A stretch of DNA of 64,000 nucleotides, taken from contig WSYJ01000186.1 in NCBI GenBank assembly GCA_020186115.1, forward strand, positions 1,533,501 through 1,597,500, in the 5' to 3' direction. Below the pieces are notes generated by a model. That model saw only the letters and a program-made list of their open reading frames with translations, ran no database searches and was not told where the DNA came from. Origin of the DNA: Histomonas meleagridis (taxonomy: Eukaryota; Parabasalia; Tritrichomonadida; Dientamoebidae). Position numbers and translations under genes: made by a program. Shown one piece after another: positions 30,249 through 41,185 of this stretch (its first letter is position 1; each line of letters opens with the position of its first letter).

Positions 30249-31762
30249 ATGAGAAATTTGAAAGCTTTTATCTTTTTTTGTGTTTTGAAAAGTTTATGGT
30301 CGTTTAAAAAAAAAAAGATGAAAGAAAACAAAAAAAAGAAAGAGAAATTTATGATAGAAACTAATAAATTAACCAAAATGATAACATTAACAAGACCAGA
30401 AATATCATCGAAAGTTTCGAAACTTTATGAAAAAATACGAGAATCTTATTTCAAAAATGACGAAAATTATTTATTAAAATATATCACCAAACTTTATCTT
30501 TATAGTGTTAATGATTATCTTGATATTGATGAAACATTTGAACGAAATAAAATTCAAGATATTTTTTTTCAAGTTTTAACAAATAATTATAAAGAAGAAA
30601 TTCAAGAATCAATTATTACATTTTATTGTAATATTTTTCAACATTCACATAATATTTTAATTGAAAGTACTGTTGAAAAAGGATTTGTTAATATTTTAAA
30701 TAAATTTATTGAAGATAAAGAAGAATATTTAATTCCATCAATTTTACAATGTTTTATTAACATTAATTATAATTCAAGATATTCACGTGATAAAATCATT
30801 GAAGTTCTTAATTTTGAAACATTCCAAAAATTATGTTCTTTCACAAAACAAAACAATACAAAAACATTCGATTCAATTAATTTATTCACTTTGTCTTTAT
30901 CCAATTGAACGAACTAAATTTGAAATTCTTTGTAAATATATACATCATTTTATTATTCAATGTTATAATAAATATATACCAACATTAATTAAATCAATTC
31001 AAGAATTAATTAAAAACAATTTTCAATATTTGAAATATTATTTAGAAAACATTATAATTAATAAGTTAACACCGATTCAATATTATGAGAAATTACTTCA
31101 ATATGAAATTAATGATGAAGAACTTAAAATTAAAATCATTCAGTCTATTATCGAATTATTTATAAATATAAATTTAGAAGAAAATATTAAAATCGAATTT
31201 AATTATAACTTAATAATTGAAATGTTATTAAATAAACATTTTCGAGTTTTGTTTCCTTTGTTACGTTTTTTATCGAATAGTTTAATTAAAAAAAGATATT
31301 CAAGAAATTTTAATTGATTATATTGAAGAATATCATTTAATTCAACGAATAATTGAACTTTGTAATGATAATAACATTTATATCACTATTGAATCAATAT
31401 TTCTATTAACGAATATTCTTCGATTTTGTAGTATTAAACAATATCAAATATTATTTGAACAATATAATGAATATAAAGAAAAAAACAAAGAAACGAAAAA
31501 CATTATCGAAATTTTAATATCGACATTTGATTTAGAAAACGAAGAACTTATTGAAAACTCATTAATTTGTATATATAAAATGTATCAAATTGAAGAAATT
31601 TATAAAATTAATTATAATATTAAAGAAGAAATATTACAAAATAACATAATCGAAACTATAGAAAATTTACTTGAAAGTGAAAATGAAAATATATCAAAAA
31701 AATGCATTTTTTGTTTAAAAAAAATATATTTAATAAAAGAAAACCTTTTTTTTTTATTGTAG
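30249..31762 (+). pseudogene. ARM/HEAT-like protein, right copy with frameshifts
   Basis: Mirror of 18447-19961. Extra A bases near 30830 and 31290 and homopolymer changes near 31700-31755 break the frame into three pieces; the left copy is whole. In the last stretch the right copy has pure A or T runs of the same length as interrupted runs in the left (for example 10 T at 31746-31755 versus TTTTTCTTTT). This pattern fits consensus error as well as decay. Confidence 0.6.
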
Positions 31763-31790
31763 AATAAATAAATTAAAATATATTTTTTTT

Positions 31791-32480
31791 TTAAAGTTCT
31801 TTTATTATTTCATTATCTTTAATATTTTCTTTAATATACGTCGAAATATTTAAATAATCCATCGGACCTTTATAATATTGAGTTTCTTTATCTTTAATTA
31901 ATATAATTTGTTCTTTATTTAATATTTGAAATTCTTTAAAAATTGTTTTATTATGTGTATAACCAATGCGAAGATGTTCATTTTGAAAATTATTACTAAT
32001 TGATAACCAATAAATAGGTGGCTGATTTCGATTACTAAATAAAATAACACTATTTCTTTCATCATTTAGCCAAGAAATATTTGGCGTTTCACAATAATTT
32101 GGAATATAACTAGTACACGCTTTAATAAATGTAGATTCACTTCTAAAGAAACTAAAATGTGTAGAAATACCTTTAGAATGAAAAATTAAAAATGTTGGAA
32201 TTGATGTTATTCGAAACCGTTGTGATAACTTTGGATTTCGTGAAATATCTATATGACAAAATGTAATCATACCTTCAAGTTTTTTAGATGCTGATATAAA
32301 TCCTGGATATGATGCACGACATGCTGGACATTGTTCACCATGAAACATTACAAAAAATACTGACGAATTTTGGCGATTATCTATGATACGTTCAAAGTTC
32401 TTATCTGTTAATTCTATCACTGGTTTTGGAAATAATCGAATCATAATACATTTTTTGAAGAAATAAATATAAAAAAACAT
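31791..32480 (-). CDS. thioredoxin-fold protein (PDI-like), right copy
   Basis: Mirror of 17732-18421, intact, 229 residues. It retains the CPAC redox motif and the ITSIPTF cis-proline loop, and has IFKEFQIL where the left copy has IFYFFQIL. The mixed, charged version here is the more likely native sequence. Confidence 0.75.
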   Translation of the reverse strand: MFFYIYFFKKCIMIRLFPKPVIELTDKNFERIIDNRQNSSVFFVMFHGEQCPACRASYPGFISASKKLEGMITFCHIDISRNPKLSQRFRITSIPTFLIFHSKGISTHFSFFRSESTFIKACTSYIPNYCETPNISWLNDERNSVILFSNRNQPPIYWLSISNNFQNEHLRIGYTHNKTIFKEFQILNKEQIILIKDKETQYYKGPMDYLNISTYIKENIKDNEIIKEL

Positions 32481-32534
32481 TTTCTGAATTAACGTGCGAA
32501 AAGTGGCAAAATCAAAAAAAAAAAATATTTTTTA

Positions 32535-33137
32535 TTAATAAGGATTATAATAACGCAATTGTTGTTGTGTAACTTGTGGTAATGGCCGAGCAAATGTTTG
32601 TGTAATTGATTGTGTAAATGTTTGTGGAACTGGCCCATAAAGAATTTTTGGAATACCTAACAAAATTGATGGATTTTGTTGCATTTGTGTTCGTGGTTGT
32701 TGCTGCTGTGATTGTTGTGGAATTGGTTTCCATGCTGGAATAACTAGAAGATTTCCATTTGGTGCACGAAAAGCTTCGTTTTCATTTTTACAAATATGAA
32801 CATCCATTTCAATATTAAACTCTTTTGGATTCATTGGATATGTCTCATGAACAACAAAATTATGTGGAAACCATTGCAAAGGAAGTGAAACTCGACATAA
32901 AACTTCTTCTTTTTTATTTTGATTTAGAATTGCAATATTAATCATGTTTTTACCTGTTGCATTCGAATATGGTAAACTAAATATACTGTTCGTTAAAAAT
33001 TCATTTTCAAAAATTAAAACACTTTCTTGTGAATAATCTGGTGTCTCACTTAAATTAACTCGAATGATATAATGATTATGTTTATGATGTTGAATCCCTT
33101 TGATAGAATTGACTTTAATGAAAATACTTTCCATCAT
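32535..33137 (-). CDS. C2-like domain protein with Gln/Pro-rich tail, right copy intact
   Basis: Full version of the gene frameshifted at 17074: 200 residues, with the C2-like N-terminal beta sandwich to about residue 135, then a PIPQQSQQQQPRTQMQQ-type tail, repeated TQSITQTFARPLPQ-like segments and a final RYYNPY. Aromatic, Gln-rich tails of this kind are often interaction platforms. No specific family is assigned. Confidence 0.65.
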   Translation of the reverse strand: MMESIFIKVNSIKGIQHHKHNHYIIRVNLSETPDYSQESVLIFENEFLTNSIFSLPYSNATGKNMINIAILNQNKKEEVLCRVSLPLQWFPHNFVVHETYPMNPKEFNIEMDVHICKNENEAFRAPNGNLLVIPAWKPIPQQSQQQQPRTQMQQNPSILLGIPKILYGPVPQTFTQSITQTFARPLPQVTQQQLRYYNPY

Positions 33138-33486
33138 TTGTCAAGAAAAATTTTGTGATTTTGACCGTTAATTAAAATCATTTTTTTTTTTTTTTTTAAA
33201 ATATATCTTTTATTTAAAAATTATGTAATTTTTAATTCTACATCTTTAAAAAAACATTCATAAAAATTATTAATCAAGGAATGATAAATAAATTAACATA
33301 TCATCAAATATATAAATTGAATAAAATTATACTATATAGATTTCAATAAATCTTAATATGCATAAATGAATTGTTTTTTTTTTTTTAATTTAATTCTAAC
33401 TTAAAATTGTTTATTTTATCATTTTGAATGTTAAACAAAGTTTGTCAATTATCATTTTTTATTCTGTATTTTTTCAAATTTGTTAC

Positions 33487-34678
33487 ATGGAAAATTTAAC
33501 CAGAGATCATAGTGAAAAAAATATAGAACTTTTAGATTATAATCGAAAAGAATTAATAATTTTAATGCATACGAATTTATATGAAGAACAAATTCGTCAA
33601 GTAAATATTTTACTTTCTAATTTAAATTTAATGGATGAAGATGAATTAACATTATTTTTTTCAGATTTTCCTTATTATGAAATGTTTAATGTTTTTAAAA
33701 GAAATCTTTCATTTGAAGGAAGTTTTAAATTTTTAAAATTAATTTCATATTATATTACAGATAATTTTAATAGTGAAGAATTTATGAATGATAATGATTT
33801 AAATATATTAATATCATTCTTAAATAATTCATTTACCGCAGATGATTCATTTCAAATTCTTTATTATATTTGTGTTACATCAGAAGAATATTGTTTAATA
33901 TTATGTACACAATATCAAATATTAACGAAACTTAATTTTTGTAACTAATTCATTACGAAATAAAATTATATTATATCTTTGTACATTTCGACATGAAATT
34001 AATATTTATCCATATATTTATGATTTAATTCATTCTACAGAAGAAATTGATTTAATATTTGGTATTAAATGTGTTATGTTTTTGAAAATTAATGAAAATT
34101 TTTGAAATGTTTTTTAATTTAATTGTTGAAAATTTAATGATAATATATGAAAATATTCAAGAAACAGAAACGAAAGTAAATTTATTTAATCTTTTATCAT
34201 TATCAAATCATTTATCTAATGATATTAATATATTTCTTATGAATATTCTTCAAAATAATAACGAAATTATAGTTTTTTTAAAAGTATATTAAATATTTTT
34301 ATAGTTAATTCAGAAAATTGGAAAGGAAATATTAATAATTTTGAAATCTGTAAAATAATTATAATAATGTTAGAAAGGAATTTAACATATGATATTAAAG
34401 TTTTGTTTTTGAAATCAATTTTAATATTTTATGACTTTATAAAATGGAAAAATGAAAAAATATTTCAATTATTAATTGATTTTTTAGACGATAAAACATT
34501 TACATTTCGATGTATAAAGTGTATTGAAATAATGTTAGCAAATGGAAAAGAATATCTGAATACATATTCACAATATTTTTATGAATTACAAAATATTATT
34601 TATGAATTAATGACAGAAGTTGAATGTGATGAAAATACATTTGAAATCTTTCAAATAGTTCTATCATATATCGAATGA
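33487..34678 (+). pseudogene. ARM/HEAT-like protein, right copy with frameshifts
   Basis: Mirror of 15534-16720. Extra T bases near 33940 and 34103 and two extra T near 34273 break the frame, but the C-terminal 103 codons (34367-34678, ending LSYIE) read through the point where the left copy is cut. Comparing the copies suggests a native protein of about 395 residues. Confidence 0.6.
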
Positions 34679-34789
34679 ATACATAATTTTGAACATTTCT
34701 GCATTCACATTCTTAAATATATTTATAATTTAATAAAGATACAAATTATACGTTGATAACTTTTACATATTTTTTAATTTTATTATTTT

Positions 34790-36523
34790 TTAGTTTATAC
34801 TTTGATTCATTTGATAATCAAGAACAGAGCGAAGTGACGGAACGTTCTTTGGCGGATTTTTCTTCACGTCCACTGAGAACGACCCTCCGACCATAACGAA
34901 CCTGACGACGCACGCCTCTTCGATAGTGAGCGTGTACGCCCACTCGTTGCTGTGCGAGTCCATGCGCCCTTTGACAGACTTCTGCTGCATTGTTCCGTCT
35001 TTGTTTCGCACTTCGTATTTCGCTGTTACTTCTTTTCCAATTGGTAAATTCGCGATTTCGCACAACGAAATCACCTTCAAATTTTTGCCCAATTTCGAAC
35101 TTCTGTAATTGTTCTCTTTCATCTGCGAATATCCCCACGATGTGTTCGAGTCCTTCGCAAAGTATATACCTTTGCCGTAACAACTACCATTCGCTTGCAA
35201 ACTCGTTCCTGACGCATTCACAAGTCCGTTTCGAATGATCGAATGCCAGCGCTCTGCGTGCGAACCGTGGAAAAGATAAATACTTCCGCCGAACTGCTGC
35301 TTGATCGACTGGAACGCAGACTCAGCTTCAGAAGAAGAGACAAGCGCCATAAACTGCGCGCTGCCTTTGAACATCGGAATTTCCATTTCTGGTGGAAGTC
35401 GAATTAAATGCGATCGACATGACAAAAGAATCCATCGAACAAGCTGAAGACCACGTTTGCTAATCGCTTTCGCAAGCTGTTGATCATTTTCATAATTGGA
35501 CATGTCGTCGCACGTAGGAAGGTAATGCAGAATTTCTTTGATTTCATCGCGCGTGAAATCGTTCGGATACGGTGTGCAGAACTTTGTGTCGTACGCTGCA
35601 GAAAATAACGAAATCAATAAATCTGCTGACGAAACATCGCGTTTAATCTCTTGAATGACGGACAAGCCAATCCCAATCGTAGAAAATTGAAAATTGCAGA
35701 GCTTGTTGTCGCAAACAGATGGCTTAAGCCCTTTGGAGATCGGGCGGCGGCACAAGCAGCAGTGGTCCTGGAGATCAAAGAGCGTTTCTGCTAATTCTAA
35801 CGCAAAATAAAGTAATGGGTTTTGATGATATGCTGCAAAATCACTCGGCTTGGCTTCGTCGGATGCGCCGGGTAACAATTCGCCCGTGCGCATAAGGTGA
35901 AGTGCACGCTCATAATTATTATTACATAACGATAAGGCACGCCGTGATTGTGAATCACTTAGATGCTCTTCGGCACAAAGCTTTTCAACTAATGCTTTGT
36001 TTGGATGCGTAGAACTACAAAGTGTAAACTTCGAACATTGATAATATTCACGTGGTTTATAATCTATAGAAAAGAAATCTTTGACAACATTCTGCATCAA
36101 TGCTTTGCCTGGAAAAACTTCTCCATATACTGGATGATGAATATGAACAGACTTAGGCGCAAAATCCCAGCGAAAATTATTTAATTCAAGTTCAATTGTT
36201 ATCAAAATTTCTGAACTAAGAAACCCATAAACACATTGAAGTGATAATGGTAAAATAAAACGCTTTAAATCAAATTGAATGGTATTATTAGGGCCTAAAA
36301 CTGCTTCTGACTCATAAATAATGGCTTTAAATGTCTGAACCATGCCAAGAAGAGTAGTTTCTCGTGGATCAACATCGTCTGCTTGAAAGTCAAACTCAAT
36401 GCTATTCCCTGCATCCATTTCAGCATCTTCTTGAAATCCATCTTCATAAAACTCTTCTTCATAATATGCTTGGTCATAATTTCCTTCTTGATAATAATCT
36501 TCATAAAGTTCTTCTTCTTCCAT
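34790..36523 (-). CDS. PARP6/8-like ADP-ribosyltransferase, right copy
   Basis: Same 577-residue protein as at 13690-15423, with no residue difference noticed, including His419, Tyr454 and Glu527 and the UBA-like and Cys-rich regions. Homology with the left copy ends about 38 bp upstream of the start codon, so the promoters differ: AAAGCACGACAATG here against AAAGTGCTACAATA on the left. Confidence 0.85.
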   Translation of the reverse strand: MEEEELYEDYYQEGNYDQAYYEEEFYEDGFQEDAEMDAGNSIEFDFQADDVDPRETTLLGMVQTFKAIIYESEAVLGPNNTIQFDLKRFILPLSLQCVYGFLSSEILITIELELNNFRWDFAPKSVHIHHPVYGEVFPGKALMQNVVKDFFSIDYKPREYYQCSKFTLCSSTHPNKALVEKLCAEEHLSDSQSRRALSLCNNNYERALHLMRTGELLPGASDEAKPSDFAAYHQNPLLYFALELAETLFDLQDHCCLCRRPISKGLKPSVCDNKLCNFQFSTIGIGLSVIQEIKRDVSSADLLISLFSAAYDTKFCTPYPNDFTRDEIKEILHYLPTCDDMSNYENDQQLAKAISKRGLQLVRWILLSCRSHLIRLPPEMEIPMFKGSAQFMALVSSSEAESAFQSIKQQFGGSIYLFHGSHAERWHSIIRNGLVNASGTSLQANGSCYGKGIYFAKDSNTSWGYSQMKENNYRSSKLGKNLKVISLCEIANLPIGKEVTAKYEVRNKDGTMQQKSVKGRMDSHSNEWAYTLTIEEACVVRFVMVGGSFSVDVKKNPPKNVPSLRSVLDYQMNQSIN

Positions 36524-36850
36524 TTAATAATTTTTAAACATTGTCGTGCTTTCAAAAAGTCATATAATTTGACAAATGGAAAAAAACAATAATTTTTAAA
36601 ATTTTCCACAAATAAAATTAATTTTGCTAATTAGCGTTGAACTTAAACCGAAGAAACAAAATTTTTGATTTGAATCCCATCCAAAAATATTTTGTGGTCC
36701 GAAATTAATACTCAATAGTAAGAGTGTTACAATATTAACACTTTTTTATGAGTTTCATATCTTACATAAGGCACAATAAAGTTTTTGAAAGGATTAAAAA
36801 AATTCTTTTTGATATTATATAAATTTCAAAAATTTCGGCCCAGCATCTTT
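36524..36850. other. intergenic region with right-arm inner breakpoint
   Basis: The breakpoint is near 36561. The rest is AT-rich, unique to the right filling, with no gene until the small ORF at 36851. Confidence 0.4.
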
Positions 36851-36973
36851 TTAGCTTTTATCCCATATCAGAATAACTAAACCAATAACAATAACCATAG
36901 CTGTAACTGGTACAAATATGCTTACTGCAATTACTATCGCACAATTTGACTTTGGCGTGTTTAATAACGACAT
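36851..36973 (-). CDS. single-pass membrane microprotein, 40 aa
   Basis: ATG at 36973, stop TAA at 36851. A polar start (MSLLNTPKSN) is followed by about 24 hydrophobic residues forming one membrane helix, then WDKS. Base composition is more balanced than in the flanks, as in nearby real genes. It could be a small subunit of a membrane complex (translocon or TOM-like), but there is no diagnostic motif. It lies immediately downstream of CDT1 on the same strand. Confidence 0.45.
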   Translation of the reverse strand: MSLLNTPKSNCAIVIAVSIFVPVTAMVIVIGLVILIWDKS

Positions 36974-37012
36974 TATCCATAAAAAGATTTATTCTTTTGA
37001 GTATTTATTAAA

Positions 37013-38128
37013 TCAAACAATTTCATATATCGCGTGGTATAAGTTACCGCGAATTGATTGGAAAGTTTTTTGTCCATCAATCTTTATGTATTCTCTGTTT
37101 GATATTAAGTGTCTCGAAAAGTATCCATTACATTTTGATATGAGATCATTCACTAAATTGTTTATTTGTGTGTTATCCATTTTTTGAAATGCTGGATTTT
37201 TGCGCGCTGTATTTATAATATCTTGAACAGGAAGTGTTTTCTTTTTTTGTGTCGTAAATGTAATATTCATTACATCAGCAAGCTTTAAAAGATCTTCGTT
37301 TCCTCGGTAACTTGCAATTTCAGATAACGCATTTAGTTTTTGCGCCTTTTCTTGAACCATTTTAGCAACAGCAAAATAGGAATTTAAGTTGGCGCATGAC
37401 TTTGGAACTTCGTTGGCTATAATTGATTGAGTTGATGGACATTGGACAGCAGATATTGAAACTCTTTTTTCAACAAGTGGTTTGAGTGCATCGAAAACAT
37501 TATATTGCTGTTGTGTTTGTGGTGGAGAAATTTCTATTGGCTTAATATCAGGAACAGAATCTAATTGAAAATGATGATGCCATTGATATATTTGTGCAGG
37601 AGCTTTTTCCTTTATAGAAATTAGAAATTTATGATGATATATTTTCACATGCTCCACAAGCTCATTGTAAACAAACCCAAGGATTTCATCAATTTTCTTA
37701 TTTGAAACAAAATTCAAATAAAGCTGATGTGGAAGATTTCTACGTCTATCTTCTTTCCATTCAGGAATAACTGTGTTTTCCGGAAGAACACGAAGAGACC
37801 TACCTAATGTCTGTTGGGTATAGGAATGTTTTGTTTCTCTTTCAACAATTTCTCTTACTCTTGAAAATGTTGTTACTTGTTTCCTAAGTCTGAGCATTGT
37901 TAGAGCTGAAATCATTGAGTTGGTTTGGTTTCTTAGAACCTCGAGTTTTTTTGGTAATGGTAAAGGTGGAAAAGAAACATTTGATTTTGGTATAGTTTCA
38001 GTAGTATTTAAAAGAAATCCGAATTTTTGATCTGCATCTAAGTCATCTATATTTGTGGTGACTGATAAAGGCTTTATTTTTGATATTGGTGCTAGGCGAT
38101 GAATTGGTTCTCTCTTTTGTTTCTTCAT
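37013..38128 (-). CDS. CDT1: DNA replication licensing factor CDT1
   Basis: 371 residues. Residues about 50-130 match the CDT1 central domain: PLPLPKKLEVLRNQTNSMIS, then RLRKQVTTFSRVREIVERET, then LGRSLRVLPE, which mirrors the family's 'LP..Y..L...F...D......R....TF..I...V......F....L.QI..V.P' layout. The C-terminal 120 residues (LNALSEIASYRGNEDLLKLA... to the end) fit the winged-helix MCM-binding domain. CDT1 loads the MCM2-7 helicase at origins in G1. The protein is short compared with animal CDT1 because the long disordered N-terminus is absent. Single copy in the window, in the right filling. Confidence 0.75.
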   Translation of the reverse strand: MKKQKREPIHRLAPISKIKPLSVTTNIDDLDADQKFGFLLNTTETIPKSNVSFPPLPLPKKLEVLRNQTNSMISALTMLRLRKQVTTFSRVREIVERETKHSYTQQTLGRSLRVLPENTVIPEWKEDRRRNLPHQLYLNFVSNKKIDEILGFVYNELVEHVKIYHHKFLISIKEKAPAQIYQWHHHFQLDSVPDIKPIEISPPQTQQQYNVFDALKPLVEKRVSISAVQCPSTQSIIANEVPKSCANLNSYFAVAKMVQEKAQKLNALSEIASYRGNEDLLKLADVMNITFTTQKKKTLPVQDIINTARKNPAFQKMDNTQINNLVNDLISKCNGYFSRHLISNREYIKIDGQKTFQSIRGNLYHAIYEIV

Positions 38129-38656
38129 TCAAATATAAACGAACGCCGGACGTTTAGAAAAAAGCGGGGATTATAACGGTCTCGACAATATAAAAACGTA
38201 ATGAAATTTAAAAAACATTTAACATAATTTCTATTATACTCGTACAGGTGAGTATAAAAACCAAGTGAAAAGTGTTGCATTTATATACTAAATTTCATCG
38301 ATATATTGATCTGATATTTGATAATTTGAAAATAATTATTCAAGAAATTTATTTCTTGTGAATATATTGACTCCAACATAACTTCTACCAAACAGTGAAT
38401 TTATGATATGAACTAGATTCAAAGCATTAATTAAATTTCTTTGATAAACATTTTATTTACTACAAATTTTAGGGAACACACATGTCGATGATACATTGTC
38501 CACATATGCTGCTTTATATTTATATTTTGATATTTTTTTTTCAGAGAATGTTAAAATTTACTTGAAACTTTTTTATTTACTTTACATATCTTAAATAAGT
38601 CAAAAATTATATTTTACAATGCATTCAAAAAGTAGAACACTTCGAACCCATATCAA
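38129..38656. other. divergent intergenic region, CDT1 / Rab5-like
   Basis: AT-rich. Close to the CDT1 start there is a GC-richer patch with TAACGGTC (near 38177) and a CGCCGGACG-like stretch. No gene seen. Confidence 0.4.
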
Positions 38657-39253
38657 ATGAGCTCTCCTAATCCTTTTTCCATTAAAATCGTATTTCTAGG
38701 CGAAAGCGGGACTGGAAAAACAAGTATTGTCACAAAGTATGTTTCAGGTTCAATTCCAGAAGTATCTGTCCCAACTGTTGGTGCAGCATTTGTAACTAAA
38801 GATATAATATTCAACAAGAAAACAGTACAACTTTTGATCTGGGATACTGCAGGCCAAGAACTTTATAGAGGACTTGCTCCTATGTACTATCGAAATGCTG
38901 TTATTGCTTTTATTGTTTATGATGTTACAAACGCTGCTTCTTACAAGGCCGTCGAATATTGGATTAACGAGTTAAAAGAAAAAGGAGAAGAACAAATGGT
39001 TTTGGTCATTTGTGGAAATAAGATTGATCTTGAAGAAAGAGTTGTAGAAGAAGTAGAAGCACAAGCATTTGCATCTGGACACAATGCCATCTACGTGGAA
39101 ACTAGTGCTGTTAGTGGACAAGGGATTGACCGAATGTTCCAAAATGCAATTAGCGAACTCATTAAACTTCAATCCAGCAACAGAGTTTCACATCAACAAA
39201 CAAGCTCTAACTCTATACAAATCGAGAACACAAACCAAAGTTCATGTTGCTAA
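38657..39253 (+). CDS. Rab5-like small GTPase
   Basis: 198 residues. Motifs are the P-loop GESGTGKTS, switch I TVGAAFVTK (Rab5-like AAF), WDTAGQELYRGLAPMYYRNA (switch II, Rab5 family YRSLAPMYYR pattern), VICGNKIDL, YVETSA and a C-terminal SSCC for prenylation. The expected place is early endosomes. The VPS9 candidate exchange factor at 9816 sits in the equivalent filling of the other arm. Start and stop are clear. Confidence 0.85.
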   Translation: MSSPNPFSIKIVFLGESGTGKTSIVTKYVSGSIPEVSVPTVGAAFVTKDIIFNKKTVQLLIWDTAGQELYRGLAPMYYRNAVIAFIVYDVTNAASYKAVEYWINELKEKGEEQMVLVICGNKIDLEERVVEEVEAQAFASGHNAIYVETSAVSGQGIDRMFQNAISELIKLQSSNRVSHQQTSSNSIQIENTNQSSCC

Positions 39254-39625
39254 TAAATATATTAGTTTTATCATTGGAATAAAAATGCTGTTAAAAAAAA
39301 TATATTCTACAATAGGCTCATATATGCTAGTATGCAAAGACATTCATAAGTTTCTCTCTCCAAGCGAATGGCATTTGGAATTCGAAATTTTGTTCAAAAA
39401 TTGAATGTAAACAACCGTTTCACATTCATTTACCAGCAAATTTTCCTATCGTTTATTTTGAAAAAGTTACAATCCGGTGACAAATTTATCATTATGACGA
39501 TCAAAACCGCTCGTGCCTTCGGCACTCGCAAAATGTTGATAAACTTATGTTCAAAAACAATCTAATAATTCGTATAAAAATTTATTTATAGTCATCACTA
39601 AAAAAAATTAAACCTTTCGGTTTAT
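39254..39625. other. intergenic region after the Rab5-like gene
   Basis: No supported gene. A GC-rich island near 39505-39540 contains GTGCCTTCGGCAC, able to form a small hairpin, and AACCGTT occurs at 39413-39419. An ORF of 65 codons crosses it but starts in noise. Confidence 0.35.
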
Positions 39626-39825
39626 TCAATTTGGTGGATCGAATAATTTCGTTTGACCATTAACAGTACAAATTAGTGGAATTGTCGGATTCCAGTGATA
39701 TCCTTGATTATATCGCTAAAAAAGAGTCATGTGAGTTTTTCCTTTTCTGACGGTTATTTGGTACATACCGCAGTTTGAATGTGCCAATCGGTATCAAATT
39801 GTATTGCTTTTCTTCCAGTTTTCAT
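39626..39825 (-). CDS. 48-aa protein with a 53-nt GT-AG intron
   Basis: Exon 1 runs from the ATG at 39825 to 39769 (MKTGRKAIQFDTDWHIQTA). The intron, 39768-39716, begins GTATGT, the trichomonad 5' splice-site consensus, and ends TTTTTTAG. Exon 2, 39715-39626, continues in frame (RYNQGYHWNPTIPL... ending LFDPPN). An initiator-like TCATTT lies at 39836-39831, 5 nt before the ATG. Spliced length is 147 nt including the stop. The protein is not recognised; it is compact and Trp/Tyr-containing, with no membrane segment. The correct splice junctions joining two open, low-bias frames make it credible. Confidence 0.6.
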
Positions 39826-40180
39826 TTTTAAAATGACTGTATAAATTCACATTCAAAAATGGAAAACCATATTTATAGCAACCATAAATTCAAACTTGTG
39901 TGTGTAACTTATGTTTGGCATCAATAAGCACATACTAAAATAAAATTAGGTAAAAGATATAAAAAATATTTAATTTCATACATATAATTCCCTAACACTT
40001 CAGTTTTTGAATATAAACCCGATGATTTTTCATTCATTCGATTCTATCGTTGGGAAACCTTTCTACAACCACTTGATCATTAATGTTCAATAAAAATAAA
40101 AATCTAATATTCTCTTTATTTATACAGAAATAATTTAATACTTCAAAGTTATTATATTCAATTGCATGGTGAAGTGCTGT
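39826..40180. other. intergenic region with right-arm outer breakpoint
   Basis: Unique up to about 40137, then the start of right-arm homology inside an ankyrin module of the second DUF3447 gene. No other gene seen. Confidence 0.45.
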
Positions 40181-41003
40181 CTCAAACATAAAATGAAAAC
40201 TTCAAAACATTATGGACTTCATTCACATTAACGCCTGGCTGCTTGACAACGTAAAGAGACATTTCTATATTTCTTGCCTGCGCAACTTTATATAATGAAT
40301 CTGATGGTGGTATTCCAAACTTTTGGAAATATTTAAAAATAAATACATTACCTTTATCAAACGATACATAAAAAAATGAGTGAGAATACATCGAATAACC
40401 AAATGATTCCAAAAAAGAAAGAATTTCATAGCTGTCGTGTCGAATGCATGCGGTTACCGCTTCACCATAAAAATGGCGGATGTCATCAGGAGACTTTTTA
40501 TATAAATAATGAAAGAGTTCACTTCGATGAAATTTAATTACATCCTCATAGATATCTTTATATTCCACATAATTCACAATGTTATGAAATATATCTATGT
40601 TGCCTCCGATGACTGCACACCTTTTTGGTAATAAATGCTCGCTCCTTTCGATAACAAATAGTTAAAACATTTAACTGACCCATAAAATGCTGCATACAAA
40701 ATAAGATCAAATCTTTCATACTGTATATTGCATCATGCAAATAAATAGTTTGTCATTGGGCTTTCCTAATTCACTGAATTTTTTGAAAAACAATGCATAA
40801 ACGTGATATTTTGGTGTACGAAATTCAGTGTAAAGTAACCATGTAATCAATCTTGCAAGAACAGAATCAAAAGATAAGGGAAATTCTTTTGAATACATTT
40901 TCATTAGCGTTTCAATTGTGTCATCTAGATTGCCTTCTTCGAGGTTTGTTAAGAGTTCTTGGAGATTGGAGAGATATTGAATGGTCCCTTCTTCTTGCTC
41001 CAT
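40138..41003 (-). pseudogene. second DUF3447-ankyrin gene, right copy, internally deleted and 3'-cut
   Basis: Mirror of 7772-8642, with the same internal loss between codon 95 and the YAAFYGSVKCF block and the same later frame break. At 40779-40794 it has the mixed, more plausible sequence (coding LFFKK) where the left has 16 A. The gene is cut at 40138 inside its first ankyrin module, where the unrelated filling begins. Confidence 0.65.
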
Positions 41004-41185
41004 TTTTACCCTAAACAAGGTGAAAGAATATCAAATGATCTTTCCCAAAATGTCTATTTAATGCTATATTTATATTCTTAGATATACAGCTTATTTAAAA
41101 AAAAAAATTTGGATTATAATAACATCTAATTTGAATTTTTTTCTTTTTGTAACAATGCTTAATCAAGAAATCTTTTATTCATATT

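Noticed and set aside
39368-39565. 65-codon ORF after the Rab5-like gene
   Set aside because: Only a short GC-rich island in it looks coding-like; start context and the rest look random.
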